A DNA stretch of 64,000 bases. It comes from Barnesiella sp. An22 (lineage in GTDB: Bacteria; Bacteroidota; Bacteroidia; Bacteroidales; Barnesiellaceae). Every line of letters starts with the position of its first letter. Within the stretch, counting starts at the first letter, position 1. The notes below the pieces were generated by a model. It had not been told where the DNA came from. It saw only the letters and a list, made by a program, of their open reading frames with translations, and ran no database searches. This document shows positions 62,484 through 64,000 of this stretch, piece by piece. The stretch is taken from NCBI RefSeq assembly GCF_002159975.1, contig NZ_NFJR01000007.1, forward strand, positions 62,001 through 126,000, given 5' to 3'. Both the position numbers and the translations under genes were made by a program.

Positions 62484-63032
62484 TTACCACAAATAGCTGT
62501 ACTGGTCGCCCAGAAATTTTCTGATTTTCTTTAGGGCAATGGTTATTTGCCCCTCGACCGTCTTGACCGAGAGATTCAACTTCTGGGCAATCTCCTGATT
62601 GGTGAGGCTCTCCTGCCGGCTGAGAACGAAAATATGGCGACACTTTTCGGGCAGAGCCAGTATGGCCTCGTGGATAAGCCGATACAGCTCTTCGGTCTCG
62701 AGCGACGACACGTCGGTATTGAGTCCCGACAACTCGGCGTCGTCGATACTCACCATCTCTTTCTTTTTACGCAATTCATTCAAGCACTTGTTTCGTGCAG
62801 CCTGAAACAGATAGGCTTTCAACGAAAGTTGTATGTGGAAGGTGTCGCGGTTCTCCCACAGATAGATAAAAATATCCATGGCCAGCTCTTCGGCCACAGC
62901 CTTGTCGTCCAGATAAAGGTATATAAAACGGCACAACGGAGTAAAGTAGGTTTCGAACAAACTTTTGAATGCCTCTTCATTTCCCTCCCGTATTTGCCTG
63001 AGCAATAATATGTCGTTTGCTATGTTGGCCAC
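62484..63032 (-). CDS. ECF-type RNA polymerase sigma-70 factor
   Basis: 182 residues from GTG 63032, giving a start MANIANDILLLRQIREGNEEAFK; the only other in-frame option is TTG at 63059. Sigma-2 region: LFETYFTPLCRFIYLYL...AEELAMDIFIYLWENR; sigma-4 region: ALPEKCRHIFVLSRQESLTNQEIAQKLNLSVKTVEGQITIALKKIRKFL. It belongs to the Bacteroidota ECF group that controls polysaccharide loci through a FecR anti-sigma and a SusC-like transducer. The FecR gene is divergent, 264 bases away, which is less usual than sigma-then-FecR in one operon. Confidence 0.88.
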   Translation of the reverse strand: MANIANDILLLRQIREGNEEAFKSLFETYFTPLCRFIYLYLDDKAVAEELAMDIFIYLWENRDTFHIQLSLKAYLFQAARNKCLNELRKKKEMVSIDDAELSGLNTDVSSLETEELYRLIHEAILALPEKCRHIFVLSRQESLTNQEIAQKLNLSVKTVEGQITIALKKIRKFLGDQYSYLW

Positions 63033-63296
63033 CGTTTTATATATAAGAATACTGTGCAAAGAAAAGAATTTTATTCTACAAAAAAAATTATCTCACCCAC
63101 AAAGCAGAAAAAAAGGCTCTTTCCCCTCTCTTTTTTACATACTGATTAACAACAATTTATCAAATAATCGCAAGTTATTCCCAATTGTTTTTCCTTTTTT
63201 ACGGTATCCGGTATAAGGGTTTATCTCTTTTTTTGTGTCTAACTAATGAAATCAAAATAATGCGGTAAAATATTTTTCTAAAAAAGTCTGATAATT

Positions 63297-64000
63297 ATGA
63301 ACAAGAAGCTCCCTTGGGACATTATCATAGCTCGATTCAAAGGCATCTCGCTATCAGAAGACGAGCAAACACAGCTGCAAGAGTGGCTGAATCAAGACGT
63401 TGCGAACCAACAGTTTTTCAACGAATTGCAAAATTTGTGGAACCAAATTCAAACCAAGGCAGCCGGATACAATCCAGACGTCGATTTCTATTGGAAAAAA
63501 TTCCAGACTTATATACACCAAGATTCCATTCAAACCAAACCTGAGAAGGTAAAGAAGATTGTGCCGCGGTGGGCGTCGGGCCGAGTGCTCCGTCGCTTTG
63601 CCGCTGCAATAGGTTTACTGCTGGTCGTATCGGGTACCGGTTATCTTTTCTTCGAGAGCAATCACCACGCCAAACACGAAGCCATTGCCCAAACCTACTC
63701 GACCATCACCGGCAAATCGAAGTTTATCCTCCCCGACGGCAGCGAGGTATGGCTCAACGCCAACTCGGAACTCGAATATACCAACCTGCATGCCGACGTA
63801 CGTGAGGTAACCCTCAAAGGCGAAGCTTTCTTCCATGTACAGCACGACCGAAAACCGTTTATCGTCAAAACCAACGACATTGCGGTCAAGGTACACGGTA
63901 CCCAGTTCAACGTAAGCGCCTATGACAATGACGACAAATCGGTCGTGAGCCTCTACGAGGGTTCGGTCTCGATGCACGTACTGGGCGACGACAAGCCCGA
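63297..64000 (+). CDS. FecR-family anti-sigma factor (truncated by window end)
   Basis: ATG at 63297 opens a frame that is still open at the last base, so 234 codons are visible. An N-terminal cytoplasmic anti-sigma region (MNKKLPWDIIIARFKGISLS) is followed by a single membrane segment near residues 100-120 (FAAAIGLLLVVSGTGYLFF), then the periplasmic FecR domain: KSKFILPDGSEVWLNANSEL, REVTLKGEAFFHV, KPFIVKTNDIAVKVHGTQFNV and VSLYEGSVS. It should hold the divergent ECF sigma factor in check until a SusC-like transporter signals. SusC/SusD genes are expected beyond 64000. Confidence 0.93.
   Translation, partial: MNKKLPWDIIIARFKGISLSEDEQTQLQEWLNQDVANQQFFNELQNLWNQIQTKAAGYNPDVDFYWKKFQTYIHQDSIQTKPEKVKKIVPRWASGRVLRRFAAAIGLLLVVSGTGYLFFESNHHAKHEAIAQTYSTITGKSKFILPDGSEVWLNANSELEYTNLHADVREVTLKGEAFFHVQHDRKPFIVKTNDIAVKVHGTQFNVSAYDNDDKSVVSLYEGSVSMHVLGDDKP

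Overview
The window is a Bacteroidales chromosome segment. The evidence is: at least eight promoters of the Bacteroidota form TTTG-N18-21-TAnnTTTG, five secreted proteins ending in type IX secretion (T9SS) sorting domains plus the T9SS protein PorT, an ECF sigma/FecR pair beside a glycan-degradation cluster, LpxH and KdsA (Gram-negative envelope), and split 5'-nucleotidase and BspA-type leucine-rich proteins. Core genes are about 50-58% GC (35 of 60 bases at 45061-45120). The family may be Barnesiellaceae or Muribaculaceae, but I cannot settle this by eye.

Layout. 1-18 kb is mostly housekeeping: diacylglycerol kinase, ribosomal protein L31, a biotin-dependent decarboxylase/carboxylase subunit, a CpsB/YwqE-type phosphatase, PBP1A, pyrB-pyrI behind an apparent attenuator, a flavin reductase, an outer-membrane barrel, glyA, three SGNH hydrolases, priA, another barrel, a SufT-like protein and lpxH. 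18-28 kb holds a structured intergenic region, a 1590-residue T9SS cargo protein, a 187-bp MITE-like inverted repeat, ispD-recG and an M23/LysM peptidase. 28-43 kb holds a TPR protein, an MBL hydrolase, nupG-rsmE-kdsA, a bifunctional-nuclease-family gene preceded by an 85-bp tandem array of promoter copies, a DUF5106-like protein, a MATE pump, a DUF3109 protein, gpmI, a BspA-like protein and rplS. 43-50 kb holds a two-gene 5'-nucleotidase joined to a GH3/serine-hydrolase fusion, porT, a small ferredoxin, and rpmA/rplU.

50.5-55.2 kb carries tRNA-Pro(CGG) and tRNA-Phe(GAA). The 3' end of tRNA-Phe is the left attachment site of a 4.4-kb, very AT-rich island (16 of 60 G+C at 53041-53100). An exact 19-bp copy of the tRNA end marks the right junction. 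The island carries no integrase. It encodes five tightly coupled genes: a gamma-class N6-adenine methyltransferase, a second amino-methyltransferase (TSPPYW type), a 116-residue unknown, a LAGLIDADG-like protein with altered catalytic positions, and a PD-(D/E)XK nuclease. This looks like an unusual restriction-modification or other defence cassette and is the best candidate here for an undescribed system.

55.4-64 kb is one side of a polysaccharide utilisation locus: GH76-like, SusE/F-like, GH97 with a C-terminal carbohydrate-binding region, and a carbohydrate-binding protein. It is followed by a divergent ECF sigma gene and a FecR anti-sigma gene that runs off the end of the window; a SusC/SusD pair probably lies just beyond. 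The T9SS sorting domains on these proteins and PorT at 48-49 kb fit one export route.
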